NCBI GenBank assembly: GCA_002694985.1
Contig: NZNS01000005.1
Span: 248,001 to 312,000 of the forward strand
DNA from: Parvibaculum sp.
GTDB lineage: Bacteria; Pseudomonadota; Alphaproteobacteria; Parvibaculales; Parvibaculaceae
Direction: 5' to 3'
Length of the DNA: 64,000 nt
The position numbers and the translations under genes are program-made. Positions 55,280-64,000 of the stretch are shown one piece after another. The notes under the pieces were generated by a model. The model saw nothing but the letters and a program-made list of their open reading frames with translations. It was not told the DNA's origin and made no database searches. Position 1 is the stretch's first letter; each line of letters starts with the position of its first letter.

Positions 55280-55312
55280 CCTTTATCTCCCTGATGATTT
55301 TTTAGTTACGCA

Positions 55313-55352
55313 CAAAAAGAACGGTCCAGAATGTAGCCATTCCGACCGTTCT
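55313..55352 (-). terminator. Terminator downstream of clpA
   Basis: Read on the minus strand, AGAACGGTC and GACCGTTCT form a 9-bp stem with a 17-base loop, followed by TTTTTGTG. It begins 33 bp after the clpA stop. Confidence 0.8.
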
Positions 55353-55384
55353 CTGTCTCATTTTCCCGCAAATGCGAAGATAAC

Positions 55385-57763
55385 TCACTCCACCAGAAGT
55401 GGCACTTGGGGCACCGTCCCGCCACCGGAACCGCCCGAACCGTCGCGCGGCTTCTTGGTCTTTGGCCTCTTTGGGCCGCTCGGGCTTCGCGGTTGGGCGG
55501 GGTCTATATCGAAGGAGAGTGCGTCATCCGTTACTTCGACACGAACATGACCACCCTTGACCAGTTTGCCGAAGAGAACTTCGTCCGCCAGCGGCTTCTT
55601 GATGTTTTCCTGAATGACCCGTGCCAAGGGCCGGGCACCCATCTGCTCGTCATAACCGCGCTCGGCGAGCCACTTGTTTGCCTCAGGCGTGAGTTCGATC
55701 GTGACATGGCGGTCGGCGAGCTGCGCCTCAAGCTGAAGCACAAACTTCTCGACAACCTGCGCGATAACCTCTTCCGGCAGATGTCCGAAGGGGATAACCG
55801 CATCGAGGCGATTGCGGAATTCCGGCGTAAAGAGCCGTTTGATGGCATCTTCGTCATCCCCGGTCCGCTTCTTCTGCGAAAAGCCGATCGTCGGCTTGGC
55901 CATATCCGCCGCCCCCGCATTGGTGGTCATGATGAGAACCACGTTGCGGAAATCAATCTTCTTGCCGTTGTGATCGGTCAGCTTTCCGTGATCCATGACC
56001 TGCAACAGAATGTTGAAGAGGTCCGGATGGGCCTTTTCGATTTCATCGAGCAACAATACGCAATGCGGATGCTGGTCGACGCCATCCGTCAAAAGACCGC
56101 CTTGGTCGAAACCCACATATCCGGGTGGAGCGCCGATCAAGCGAGACACAGTATGCCGCTCCATGTATTCGGACATATCGAAGCGAAGCATCTCGACGCC
56201 AAGAACGGAGGCAAGCTGCCGGGCGACCTCGGTCTTTCCGACGCCCGTAGGACCAGAGAAAAGATAGGAACCGATGGGCTTTTCAGCCTCGCGCAAGCCT
56301 GCCCGCGCCAGTTTGATCGAAGCGGCTAGCGCGTCGATCGCCGCATCCTGGCCAAACACCACTCGTTTGAGTTCCGTGTCGAGATCCTTGAGCTTTTCCG
56401 TATCGCTCTTCGAAACCGATTTTGGTGGAATACGAGCCATGGTGGCGATTACGGCCTCAATTTCGGCCACACCGATGGTCTTTTTCCGCCGGGATTCGGC
56501 AAGAAGCATCTGCGAAGCCCCGGCTTCATCAATCACATCGATCGCCTTATCGGGGAGTTTCCGGTCATGCATATACTTGGAAGAAAGCTCGACGGCTGCC
56601 TTCACCGCTTCATTGGTATAGCGAACCTTGTGGAACTCCTCGAAATAGGGCTTGAGCCCCTTCAGTATCTTGATGGAGTCTGGAACCGAGGGCTCAACCA
56701 CATCGATTTTCTGGAAACGGCGGACAAGCGCCCGGTCTTTTTCGAAGTGTTGCCGATATTCCTTGTAGGTCGTTGAACCGATGCAGCGCACCGAACCGCT
56801 TGCCAGCGCAGGCTTCAACAGATTCGAGGCATCCATCGCACCGCCACTCGTCGCACCGGCCCCGATCACCGTGTGGATTTCGTCGATGAACATGATCGCG
56901 CCCGGATAGGCCTCGATCTCCTTGATGACTGCCTTGATGCGTTCTTCAAAATCGCCGCGATAGCGGGTGCCTGCGAGCAACGTGCCCATATCGAGCGAGA
57001 ATATCGTCGCATCCTTGAGGACTTCCGGCACCTCGCCCTTGACGATCCGTCGCGCAAGCCCCTCGGCAATAGCGGTCTTGCCCACGCCGGGATCGCCGAC
57101 GAAAAGCGGGTTGTTCTTGGAGCGGCGGCAAAGAATCTGGATTGTTCGCTCGACTTCCCGCGTCCTGCCGATCAGAGGGTCGATTTTCCCCTGTTTCGCC
57201 CTTTCATTCAGATTGACGCAGTAATTATCGAGCGCCTCCGTCGCGCGCTCTTTGCTCCGGCTACGCTCGCCCGCTTCGGCTTCCTCTTGCGCGCCGCGTA
57301 CTGGACGCGTTTCGCTCATGTCGCTGCGCTTCGCAATGCCGTGGCTGATGTAGTTCACGGCGTCATAGCGCGTCATATCCTGCTCTTGCAGGAAATAAGC
57401 GGCATGGCTCTCGCGCTCGGCGAACATGGCAACGAGTACATTCGCACCCGTCACCTCTTCGCGGCCGGACGACTGAACATGAATAACCGCGCGCTGGATA
57501 ACGCGCTGGAAGCCGGCGGTCGGCTTGGAATCTTCTCCATTCTCGACAACCAGGCTCGAAAGTTCATTGTCGATGTAGCTGATTAGCTGCTGGCGCAACA
57601 AATCCGTATCGACATTGCAAGCACGCATCACGGCGGCTGCGTCGCTGTCATCCATCAGGGAAAGCAGGAGATGTTCCAGAGTCGCATATTCGTGATTACG
57701 CTCGTTGGCAAGCGCCAGCGCACGATGAAGCCCCTCCTCCAGATTACGTGAAAACGTCGGCAC
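55385..57763 (-). CDS. clpA: ATP-dependent Clp protease ATP-binding subunit ClpA
   Basis: ClpA unfolds substrates and feeds them to ClpP. The 792-residue protein has the double helical N-domain ([16 protein letters not shown] onward) that binds ClpS. The first AAA module has Walker A at 223-230, GDPGVGKT. The second module has GPTGVGKTE near residue 500, sensor parts around [20 protein letters not shown], and a C-terminal D2-small domain. A Gly/Ser/Pro-rich tail ends it. clpS lies 51 bp upstream on the same strand, as usual. A terminator lies downstream. Confidence 0.97.
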   Translation of the reverse strand: MPTFSRNLEEGLHRALALANERNHEYATLEHLLLSLMDDSDAAAVMRACNVDTDLLRQQLISYIDNELSSLVVENGEDSKPTAGFQRVIQRAVIHVQSSGREEVTGANVLVAMFAERESHAAYFLQEQDMTRYDAVNYISHGIAKRSDMSETRPVRGAQEEAEAGERSRSKERATEALDNYCVNLNERAKQGKIDPLIGRTREVERTIQILCRRSKNNPLFVGDPGVGKTAIAEGLARRIVKGEVPEVLKDATIFSLDMGTLLAGTRYRGDFEERIKAVIKEIEAYPGAIMFIDEIHTVIGAGATSGGAMDASNLLKPALASGSVRCIGSTTYKEYRQHFEKDRALVRRFQKIDVVEPSVPDSIKILKGLKPYFEEFHKVRYTNEAVKAAVELSSKYMHDRKLPDKAIDVIDEAGASQMLLAESRRKKTIGVAEIEAVIATMARIPPKSVSKSDTEKLKDLDTELKRVVFGQDAAIDALAASIKLARAGLREAEKPIGSYLFSGPTGVGKTEVARQLASVLGVEMLRFDMSEYMERHTVSRLIGAPPGYVGFDQGGLLTDGVDQHPHCVLLLDEIEKAHPDLFNILLQVMDHGKLTDHNGKKIDFRNVVLIMTTNAGAADMAKPTIGFSQKKRTGDDEDAIKRLFTPEFRNRLDAVIPFGHLPEEVIAQVVEKFVLQLEAQLADRHVTIELTPEANKWLAERGYDEQMGARPLARVIQENIKKPLADEVLFGKLVKGGHVRVEVTDDALSFDIDPAQPRSPSGPKRPKTKKPRDGSGGSGGGTVPQVPLLVE

Positions 57764-57814
57764 TCCGAACCTTCCCTTCTGCTGAACTTGGGTACAGCCT
57801 GAACGAACGCGCTA

Positions 57815-58147
57815 CTATTCTCTTTCCATCGTACATTGCAGCGGATGTTGGTGCTGGCGCGCGAAATCCATCACCTGTGTCACTTTCGTCTCCGCCACCT
57901 CATACGTATACAAACCACACACCCCTACACCGTTCTGGTGAACATGGAGCATGATCACAGTTGCCTCTTCTCGCCCCTTGTTGAAAAAGTGTTCCAGCAC
58001 ATGAACCACGAACTCCATCGGAGTATAATCATCGTTCAGCAGCAACACTTTGTAGAGCGAGGGTTTCTTGGTTTTTGGCTTCGTCTTCGTGATGACGCCG
58101 GTGCCAGAGCCGCCGTCTTCATCACTGCGCCGCCTGTCGTCAGACAT
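57815..58147 (-). CDS. clpS: ATP-dependent Clp protease adaptor ClpS
   Basis: ClpS delivers N-degron substrates to ClpAP. From ATG 58147 the 110-residue protein has a flexible charged N-terminus, then [20 protein letters not shown], the N-end-rule pocket and the HxxG-type [20 protein letters not shown] motif. The Met/His/Asp contacts of the pocket are present. An AGGA site lies 7 bases before the ATG; the frame continues upstream to 58252 without family similarity. It is the first gene of clpS-clpA. Confidence 0.95.
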   Translation of the reverse strand: MSDDRRRSDEDGGSGTGVITKTKPKTKKPSLYKVLLLNDDYTPMEFVVHVLEHFFNKGREEATVIMLHVHQNGVGVCGLYTYEVAETKVTQVMDFARQHQHPLQCTMERE

Positions 58148-58381
58148 ACCCCATTCCTGCCGATGTCTTGTCTGCTCCACGGTCTCGCCCGGCAGCAGTA
58201 ATCCTGAAATCTTCCAACTCTTTGATAGATAGTCGATCACAACAAAAATCAAAGGTCATCCCAATCGTAGACGGATTCGTTACGGCCCGGCGATGACTTG
58301 TGCAGCGCTCTCCGAAGCGAAACCGGTCGCACATCGTTCTCCTCCGTCTTCCACGTCCCGAACTCCTAATTCCGGCTCGAA

Positions 58382-58406
58382 AGCTGTCAGACAAAAGCTG
58401 ACAGCT
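58382..58406. promoter_or_regulatory. Perfect 9-bp inverted repeat, operator candidate
   Basis: AGCTGTCAG and CTGACAGCT are separated by seven bases. No U-tract follows, so it is more like a dimeric regulator's site. It lies between clpS and the carboxypeptidase gene, 34 bp from the CtrA-type box. Confidence 0.4.
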
Positions 58407-58439
58407 GAAGTGACCCTGAGGATCGCTTCATCAAGCTGA

Positions 58440-58454
58440 TTAACAAAATATTAA
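58440..58454 (+). promoter_or_regulatory. CtrA-type binding box (TTAA-N7-TTAA)
   Basis: TTAACAAAATATTAA matches the full CtrA consensus exactly. It lies about 100 bp before the outer ATG and 190 bp before the preferred start of the carboxypeptidase gene. With divK, pleD and mipZ nearby, cell-cycle control of this envelope gene is plausible. The surroundings are AT-rich, so a chance match is possible. Confidence 0.55.
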
Positions 58455-58641
58455 CCCTGTTAATAAATTGGTAACACACACTTCCTATCCTCATATTCAC
58501 CCGTAAGCGCGTAAGATACTTACGATTTTTGCGATTTTTCGCATGAAGAGACTTCGCAAGCTGTGGTTCTGCCGCTACAGTTTTGGGATAATTTTGGGGG
58601 CACGTTTGGGCAGAACGTGTCGGCAACAGGGGTTAGGCGAC

Positions 58642-60288
58642 ATGCAGGGGCCTGCGCTCACGAGTAATGCGCGCAATTCCACAAACCTGACTGGCAAGGC
58701 CATTCGCCTCGTTACGGCGGGTATCATGGTCACTTTTGTTTGGGTTTTGGCGCTTCCGGTCCACGCTGCAACACCCCCTACGGCGGCGTTTGTGATGGAT
58801 GCCTATTCGGGAAAAGTCCTCTATTCTCGAAATGCTGACGATTACCGGTATCCAGCATCGCTGACCAAGATAATGACTCTCTACCTTCTTTTTGAAGGGC
58901 TGGAAGCCAAGAAATTTACGCTTAGGTCGCGGATTACCATGACACCTAGGGGCGCGAGCATGCCCCCCTCGAAGCTGGGCTTGCGGCCTGGTCAGACGAT
59001 TAGCGTCGAAGACGCAATACTTGCGCTCGTTACCCGTTCGGCAAACGACGTTGCTTCATCCATGGGCGCCTTCCTGGCCGGCACTGAAGACAAATTTGCC
59101 GTCATGATGACGAAGAAGGCGCATGCGCTTGGCATGTCTCGCACTACGTACAAGAACGCGTCCGGCCTGCCAAATAGCGCTCAGAAGACAACAGCACGGG
59201 ATCAAGCAACGCTGGCTAAGCGTATACGTGAAGATTTTCCCGAGTATTATCATTATTTCAGCACGAAATATTTCGTCTGGGGCAAATCCCGCATCCGCAA
59301 TCACAACCGTCTGCTCGGGGAATATAAAGGCACGACCGGCCTCAAGACCGGATACACCAATGCTTCGGGTTTCAACCTCACAGCGACAGTCGAGAGAGAC
59401 AACAAGTTCCTGATCGGTGTGGTCATGGGGGGCAAGAAAGCGAAACTTCGTGACGCTCATATGATCGAGATTCTCGACAAGGCATTCCCGCGCGCCGTTG
59501 CCGCAAAGGATGGCAATACGTTGATGGCCGCCACACTTCCCCCACCGACGCCAATTCTCCGACCGGTGGGTCTTGTGGCTGACGAAGACCGCTCCAGCCT
59601 CCTCCAGCTCGCCTCTACGCTTCAGGATGAGCGCGACGCGGATGAAGAAAACCATACGAACGACGGCCTGAGTGCCAAGAAGCCGAAGTCCGTCGAAATG
59701 GCAGCCCTGCCCGCGGCCACCCCTCAATCGGCTGATACGCCCGCTGCAAGCGCGGCGGCACCCGTCGACAGTGTTACGGCCTATGCAGTCGCAGCTCTGC
59801 GTACCGCCGAAGGTCCGGTACGCAAGGCCGGGCGCGAAATCGGTAACTTCCTGGTAGCTCCGGCAAATGCCGCCATCAATCCGGATGCCGCTGCCAGCCC
59901 CCTTCTTCGCACCTCCGCGAACGACCCAACGCGCCGCGAGCCGCAGGCGGCTCAATCATGGCGCAACGGCGATCCTCTGATCCCTGATGGCACCTGGGTT
60001 ATCCAGATCGGTGCCTATGCCGAGCAATCGGACGCGGTCGACAGCATCCGCAAGGCCATGCGCGCCGCACCGTCCGAACTGGGCAAAGCTGTTCCTGTCA
60101 CCGTTCCAGTAAAGACGGCAGACAAACGTACGCTTTATCGGTCTCGCTTTGGAGGCTTCGATGGAGAAGCTGCCGCCCGGAATGCCTGCGGACGCCTCGC
60201 CCGCGAAGCCATCCAGTGTATTGCGATCCCGCCAGCGAACTGGTCCCTGCCGCAGGCAGCCGAAAACAACGAAAAGCGTCGGGGCTAA
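58642..60288 (+). CDS. D-alanyl-D-alanine carboxypeptidase with C-terminal SPOR domain
   Basis: This periplasmic penicillin-binding protein trims the D-Ala from pentapeptides and binds denuded septal glycan through SPOR. From ATG 58642 it has 548 residues: a signal segment around residues 25-45 (VTAGIMVTFVWVLALPVHA), S73-x-x-K76 in YPASLTKIM, S133-A-N in TRSANDVA, and K235-T-G in GLKTGYTN. A proline/alanine-rich linker follows. The SPOR domain runs from about residue 450 (GTWVIQIGAYAEQ) to the end with SRFGGFDGEAAARNACGRL. The choice between ATG 58543 and 58642 is open; the latter has a better spaced GGGGTTAGG. Confidence 0.92.
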   Translation: MQGPALTSNARNSTNLTGKAIRLVTAGIMVTFVWVLALPVHAATPPTAAFVMDAYSGKVLYSRNADDYRYPASLTKIMTLYLLFEGLEAKKFTLRSRITMTPRGASMPPSKLGLRPGQTISVEDAILALVTRSANDVASSMGAFLAGTEDKFAVMMTKKAHALGMSRTTYKNASGLPNSAQKTTARDQATLAKRIREDFPEYYHYFSTKYFVWGKSRIRNHNRLLGEYKGTTGLKTGYTNASGFNLTATVERDNKFLIGVVMGGKKAKLRDAHMIEILDKAFPRAVAAKDGNTLMAATLPPPTPILRPVGLVADEDRSSLLQLASTLQDERDADEENHTNDGLSAKKPKSVEMAALPAATPQSADTPAASAAAPVDSVTAYAVAALRTAEGPVRKAGREIGNFLVAPANAAINPDAAASPLLRTSANDPTRREPQAAQSWRNGDPLIPDGTWVIQIGAYAEQSDAVDSIRKAMRAAPSELGKAVPVTVPVKTADKRTLYRSRFGGFDGEAAARNACGRLAREAIQCIAIPPANWSLPQAAENNEKRRG

Positions 60289-60294
60289 GCGGCT

Positions 60295-61137
60295 TTAGAC
60301 ACTTTCTACAGATCGCCCGGGCAAATTGAGGGTATCGACAAGAGCCCGCACTTCTGCGCGGGCGGCTACATGAGACATCGACATCTGCGTCTCGACGCCT
60401 TCCTCTCTCAGGTCGAGAAGCGTAAGCCCGGAGGGGAACATCTCACGGAAGATGACCCGCTCGCCGAAGCCGGGACCGGAACGAAAACCAATCCGCTGGG
60501 CCAGCGCGGCAAGAACGGATTCGACGCGGCGCTTGTTCTTGGCATCCAGATGGGAGAGGCGGTTGCGAACGACAATCCAGTCAATCTCACCCCCATCGGA
60601 AACAGCGCGCCGTTTGCGGCACTCCCATACCATCTCGCTATAAACGCTGGGTCCTTTGACCTTGTAGGTCTGCGGATCGACACGCCCCAGCAAATCGAAA
60701 TCCACGAAGCTGTCGTTCATCGGTGTGATAAGTGTGTCGGCACGCGCGTGCCCCAGACGCGAAAGATTATTGTCGCTGCCGGGGCAGTCGATCACCAGAT
60801 AATCATTCGCCAAAGACAGGCGAGCTATCGTTTCGTCAAGTTCCCTCATCTCGGCGGCATTCGCCTCAATGACGGTGTCCAACGTCGAACGGGTAATCAC
60901 CACATGGTCCGGCATGACCAGATTGACGTTTGCCGCTTCAGCCCAAACGCGCCGGTTTTCCACATAGCGGGTCAAAGACCGCTGCCGCCCGTCAAGATCA
61001 ATTGAGCCGACGCGATAGCCCGCATGCAGCAGATGGGCAATGATATGCATGGCGGTCGTCGTCTTGCCCGAACCGCCTTTTTCATTACCAAGTACGATTA
61101 CATGAGCAGGCCTGCCTGCCTGCAACTCGCTTGTCAT
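60295..61137 (-). CDS. mipZ: MipZ-type division plane positioning ATPase
   Basis: MipZ forms a gradient from the poles and inhibits FtsZ, placing the division plane. The 280-residue protein has the deviant Walker A GNEKGGSGKTTTAMH at residues 17-31, the Walker A' region IDLDGRQRSLTRY, and the Walker B-like YLVIDCPGSDNNLSRLGH. It has the extended PMNDSFVDFDLLGRVDP segment of MipZ, which distinguishes it from ParA. It starts 43 bp before a divergent frame and is convergent with the carboxypeptidase gene, whose stop lies 6 bp away. Confidence 0.93.
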   Translation of the reverse strand: MTSELQAGRPAHVIVLGNEKGGSGKTTTAMHIIAHLLHAGYRVGSIDLDGRQRSLTRYVENRRVWAEAANVNLVMPDHVVITRSTLDTVIEANAAEMRELDETIARLSLANDYLVIDCPGSDNNLSRLGHARADTLITPMNDSFVDFDLLGRVDPQTYKVKGPSVYSEMVWECRKRRAVSDGGEIDWIVVRNRLSHLDAKNKRRVESVLAALAQRIGFRSGPGFGERVIFREMFPSGLTLLDLREEGVETQMSMSHVAARAEVRALVDTLNLPGRSVESV

Positions 61138-61366
61138 TCAACCCGCCCGTTCCCAAAATCTCCGGCATCTCTGCCGAATCGTGCGGAGTTTGGGTGCTCG
61201 CAGGGAAAGCGTCAACATTCCCGCCCCGGGGATATCTCACGATCCATTCAGCCGGCTCTTGCGGCCTCCCCCGCCTCTGTGGCTACACTTGATCTATTGG
61301 CTGACGGTAGCGCGAGAAACACCGCTGCCCTTCATCTCCTTGGCTGCAACCTCCGGGACTTTCCGA

Positions 61367-62734
61367 ATGAATGGCATGCTCACTCTCGACCAGCTTTCCG
61401 ACCTTGTTTCCTCCGGTGAAATCGACACCGTCGTCATGGCAATGCCGGATATGCAAGGGCGTTTGATTGGAAAGCGAATGGCCGCGCCTTTCTTTCTCGA
61501 CACAGGCGTCCACGAAACGCATGCCTGCAACTACCTCCTCACTGTCGATACGGATATGGAGCCTGTCCCTGGCTACAAGGCGGCAAGCTGGGCGCAGGGC
61601 TATGGCGACTTCGCCCTGAAACCGGACATGGCGACACTGAGGCGCGTTCCCTGGCTGCCGGGCACAGCCATCGTGATCTGCGACACGGTCGATCATAATG
61701 GCGAAGACGTACCGCACGCCCCCCGATCGATACTGAAAAAGCAATTGAAACGTATTGCCGCCATGAAGATGAAAGCCTTCACGGCGTCAGAGCTTGAATT
61801 CTATCTTTTCGATGAAACCTTCGAGAGCGCACACGAGAAGCGCTATCAAAATCTCAAAACCCCCAATTGGTACATTGAGGACTACCACGTCTTCGCCACA
61901 ACGAAGGAAGAAGGCATCATGCGGGCTATCCGCACGGGCCTCGAAGGCGCCGGCATTCCCGTCGAAAACTCCAAAGGCGAATGGGGGCCGGGGCAGGAGG
62001 AAATCAATGTGCGCTATGCCGAGGCGCTCGAGATGGCCGACCGGCACACGCTGCTGAAAAACGGCATCAAGGAAATCGCCTGGCTGCATGGCAAGGCCGT
62101 GACCTTCATGGCCAAGTGGAACTACGAACTCGCCGGTTCGTCCTGTCATATCCACATGTCGCTCTGGGACGAAAAGGCGAAAACAGCCCGCTTCTTTGAA
62201 GAAGGCTCCGAGCCCCATGGAATGTCGGCGCTTTGCCAGAATTTCCTCGCCGGACAGCTCCGCCACGCACATGAGCTCACCTATTTCCTTGCCCCCCAGG
62301 TCAATTCCTACAAGCGTTTCGTGGACGGTTCCTTCGCGCCGACCAACATCGTCTGGTCCAATGACAATCGCACTGCCGGTTTCCGCATGTGCGGTCAGGG
62401 CAAAAGCCTACGGATCGAGTGCCGGATCGGCGGCGCCGATCTCAACCCCTATCTGGCCTATGCCGCACTGCTCGCCGCAGGCCTGCAGGGGGTCGAACAA
62501 AAACTCACCCTCCAACCCGAGTTTACCGGTGATGCCTATGGCGGCGCAGGCATCCCTTCCCTTCCCAAAAGCCTTCGCGACGCACTTACGGCACTGGAAA
62601 AGTCGGATACGCTCCGCGCCGCACTCGGCGAAGATGTTGTCGAACATTATCTTCATGCGGGCCGTTGGGAGCAGATGGAGTATGAGCGACGCGTCACGGA
62701 CTGGGAATTATTGAGAGGCTTTGAGCGCGGATGA
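61367..62734 (+). CDS. Glutamine synthetase-like amine gamma-glutamyl ligase
   Basis: This 455-residue protein has the glutamine synthetase fold but belongs to the PuuA/GlnA3-4/IpuC group that gammaglutamylates amines. Motifs are SELEFYLFDE, ENSKGEWGPGQEEINVRYAE, GSSCHIHMSLWD and the cation/ATP segment RIECRIGGADLNPYLAYAAL. It is shorter than classical GlnA and lacks the adenylylation-site Tyr loop. The start is ATG 61367 (an alternative is 61376); the frame is open from 61181. The aldehyde dehydrogenase gene overlaps its stop as ATGA. Together they suit polyamine, ethanolamine or related amine catabolism. Confidence 0.88.
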   Translation: MNGMLTLDQLSDLVSSGEIDTVVMAMPDMQGRLIGKRMAAPFFLDTGVHETHACNYLLTVDTDMEPVPGYKAASWAQGYGDFALKPDMATLRRVPWLPGTAIVICDTVDHNGEDVPHAPRSILKKQLKRIAAMKMKAFTASELEFYLFDETFESAHEKRYQNLKTPNWYIEDYHVFATTKEEGIMRAIRTGLEGAGIPVENSKGEWGPGQEEINVRYAEALEMADRHTLLKNGIKEIAWLHGKAVTFMAKWNYELAGSSCHIHMSLWDEKAKTARFFEEGSEPHGMSALCQNFLAGQLRHAHELTYFLAPQVNSYKRFVDGSFAPTNIVWSNDNRTAGFRMCGQGKSLRIECRIGGADLNPYLAYAALLAAGLQGVEQKLTLQPEFTGDAYGGAGIPSLPKSLRDALTALEKSDTLRAALGEDVVEHYLHAGRWEQMEYERRVTDWELLRGFERG

Positions 62735-64000
62735 GCGAGACACTGAAGGTCATATCCCCGGTCGACGGAAGCGTTTACGCCGAACGCCCCCTCGCAACAT
62801 GGGCTGAAATCGACGGCGCCTTGTCGGTTGCGAAGGCAGCACAAGCCGCCTGGAAGTATGTGCCGGTGGCAGAGCGCGCTGCGCTCTGTCTGCGTTTCGT
62901 CGAAGCTTTCCTCGCGATGAAGAACGAGATCATTCCCGAACTTGCGTGGCAGATGGGACGTCCCGTTGCTTTTGGAGCGGGTGAACTCAAGGGCTTCGAA
63001 GAGCGCGCGCGCTACATGATCGCGATCGCAGGAGATGCCCTGGCGGACATCGACGCGGGCCCCAAGGAAGGCTTCTGCCGCTGGGTACGCCGCGAACCGG
63101 TTGGAACGGTTCTCGTGGTCGCCGCGTGGAACTTCCCTTATCTCATTGCCGTGAACTCTGTTGTGCCCGCCATCATGGCCGGCAACGCGGTAATCCTGAA
63201 GCATTCGGGCCAGACGCCCCTTTGTGCCGAACGTTTTGCCGCAGCCTTCGCAAAGGCGGGCGCCCCGGATGGCCTTTTCCAGGTCGCACATATGAGCCAT
63301 GACACAACAGAGCGCACGATTGCGGATCCGCGCACCGATCTGATCATGTTCACCGGCTCGGTCAGCGGTGGCCATGCCGTCGTGAAGGCCGCCTCGGACA
63401 GATTTGTTGGTATCGGACTTGAGCTCGGCGGCAAGGACCCCGCCTATGTGCGTGCCGACGCGAACTTGTCCTTCGCCGTCGAAAATCTGGTGGATGGCGC
63501 TTACTTCAATTCCGGCCAGTCCTGCTGTGGCAAGGAACGTCTTTACATCCACGCAGACGTCTATGACGACTTCGTCGAGGGTTTCGTGGACCTCACGAAA
63601 AAGTACAAGCTTGGAAATCCCCTCGACCCGGAAACGACCATCGGTCCCATGGTGCGCACCTCGGCAGCCACCTTCGTCCGCGGCCAGATAGAACAAGCCA
63701 AACGAACCGGTGCGCGGGCGTTGGTGGGGGAGTCACATTTTCCCGCGTCGCAGCCTGGTACCCCCTATCTCGGCCCCGAGGTGCTGGTCGACGTGAACCA
63801 CCAGATGGATGTGATGCGAGAGGAAAGCTTCGGCCCCGTCATCGGCATCATGAAAGTCCGCTCAGATGAGGAGGCGATCAAACTGATGAACGACAGCCCC
63901 TACGGGCTCACGGCATCCGTCTGGACGGAAGACGAGGACGCGGGGGAAAAAATCGGGGAGCAAGTCGACACCGGCACCTTCTTCCTCAATCGCTGCGACT
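62731..64000 (+). CDS. Aldehyde dehydrogenase (3' end outside window)
   Basis: The 423 codons present begin MSETLKVISPVDGSVYAERP. This is an NAD(P)-dependent aldehyde dehydrogenase fold with VAAWNFPYLIAVNSVVPAIM, cofactor-binding FTGSVSGGHAV, the general base E231 in ELGGKDPAY, and the nucleophile C265 in NSGQSCCG. The late EESFGPVIGIMKV and NDSPYGLTASVW are standard. The frame runs to the window edge; about 30-70 residues are missing. It overlaps the ligase stop by 4 bp, so it probably oxidises the gamma-glutamyl aldehyde formed from the same amine. Confidence 0.95.
   Translation, partial: MSETLKVISPVDGSVYAERPLATWAEIDGALSVAKAAQAAWKYVPVAERAALCLRFVEAFLAMKNEIIPELAWQMGRPVAFGAGELKGFEERARYMIAIAGDALADIDAGPKEGFCRWVRREPVGTVLVVAAWNFPYLIAVNSVVPAIMAGNAVILKHSGQTPLCAERFAAAFAKAGAPDGLFQVAHMSHDTTERTIADPRTDLIMFTGSVSGGHAVVKAASDRFVGIGLELGGKDPAYVRADANLSFAVENLVDGAYFNSGQSCCGKERLYIHADVYDDFVEGFVDLTKKYKLGNPLDPETTIGPMVRTSAATFVRGQIEQAKRTGARALVGESHFPASQPGTPYLGPEVLVDVNHQMDVMREESFGPVIGIMKVRSDEEAIKLMNDSPYGLTASVWTEDEDAGEKIGEQVDTGTFFLNRCD

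Larger units (their letters stand above)
58148..58641. other. Regulatory gap between clpS and the carboxypeptidase gene
   Basis: About 490 bp between divergent genes hold an inverted repeat at 58382-58406 and a CtrA-type box at 58440-58454. An AT-rich segment to about 58520 follows. An ATG at 58543 opens the carboxypeptidase frame upstream of my chosen start. Confidence 0.5.

Noticed and set aside
1..64000. CRISPR arrays, rRNA genes or insertion sequences
   Set aside because: No spaced direct repeats of CRISPR type, no rRNA signature and no transposase gene were seen; the only short tandem repeat is the 9-bp minisatellite.

Overview
The window reads as a high-G+C alphaproteobacterial chromosome. 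The evidence is the divK-pleD operon, a MipZ-type division ATPase, an EipB (DUF1849) periplasmic protein, a Pol IV with an N-terminal zinc ribbon, clpS-clpA, and gatC-gatA-gatB on one strand. A perfect CtrA-type box (TTAA-N7-TTAA) also lies upstream of a penicillin-binding protein gene. A Parvibaculum-like or related member of the Hyphomicrobiales is my best guess. That assignment is inference from gene content, not a database match.

Layout. 1-5.6 kb: smpB (its C-terminal end is cut by the window), dapA, a Slt-type lytic transglycosylase, an alpha/beta hydrolase and a methyltransferase-like protein. 5.6-9.0 kb: an osmoadaptation group with the two N-methyltransferases that build glycine betaine from glycine, plus an MscS-type channel. 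9.16-15.77 kb: a compact integrated element in the 3' end of tRNA-Ser(GCU). It carries a tyrosine integrase, an HTH protein, AlpA, a Toprim-DUF3987 replication protein, a small ORF, a small terminase subunit and one unknown membrane cargo gene, bounded by 18-bp att repeats. It has the gene content of a phage-inducible chromosomal island (phage satellite) and is the most interesting object here. 15.9-20.1 kb: acyl-CoA thioesterase II, a Sel1 protein, two GST-family proteins, a secreted small protein and a lysine/alanine-rich histone H1-like protein. 20.3-23.6 kb: gatCAB. 23.8-31.8 kb: ruvX, an AEC transporter, an AidB-type acyl-CoA dehydrogenase, pyrB with a probable non-catalytic dihydroorotase, plsY and dprA. 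32.2-37.8 kb: topA, rnr and a DUF983 protein. 37.9-41.2 kb: two tandem Nudix proteins, an MFS carrier and rpmG. 41.5-44.6 kb: pleD, divK, a DUF3572 protein and a HAD-like protein. 44.6-51.3 kb: a dispersed repeat, a frameshifted ROK sugar kinase, a zinc metallopeptidase, dinB, eipB, a 2-hydroxyacid dehydrogenase and a GGDEF protein. 51.3-64.0 kb: agmatine deiminase, a RidA-like protein, a DUF482/GNAT-like protein, a HIT protein, a 9-bp minisatellite, a VOC protein, clpA, clpS, a D,D-carboxypeptidase with SPOR domain, mipZ, a glutamine-synthetase-like ligase and an aldehyde dehydrogenase cut by the window end.

How the genes work together. Most of the window is housekeeping: translation quality control, tRNA-dependent amidation, pyrimidine, lysine and phospholipid synthesis, DNA topology, RNA decay and proteolysis. 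The lineage-specific layers are the betaine/MscS group, the c-di-GMP and cell-cycle regulators, and nitrogen scavenging through agmatine and gamma-glutamylation. Strong coding bias puts long antisense shadow ORFs opposite many genes; none of these was accepted. Start codons were adjusted inward wherever a ribosome binding site, the family's usual N-terminus or overlap with a neighbour argued for it.
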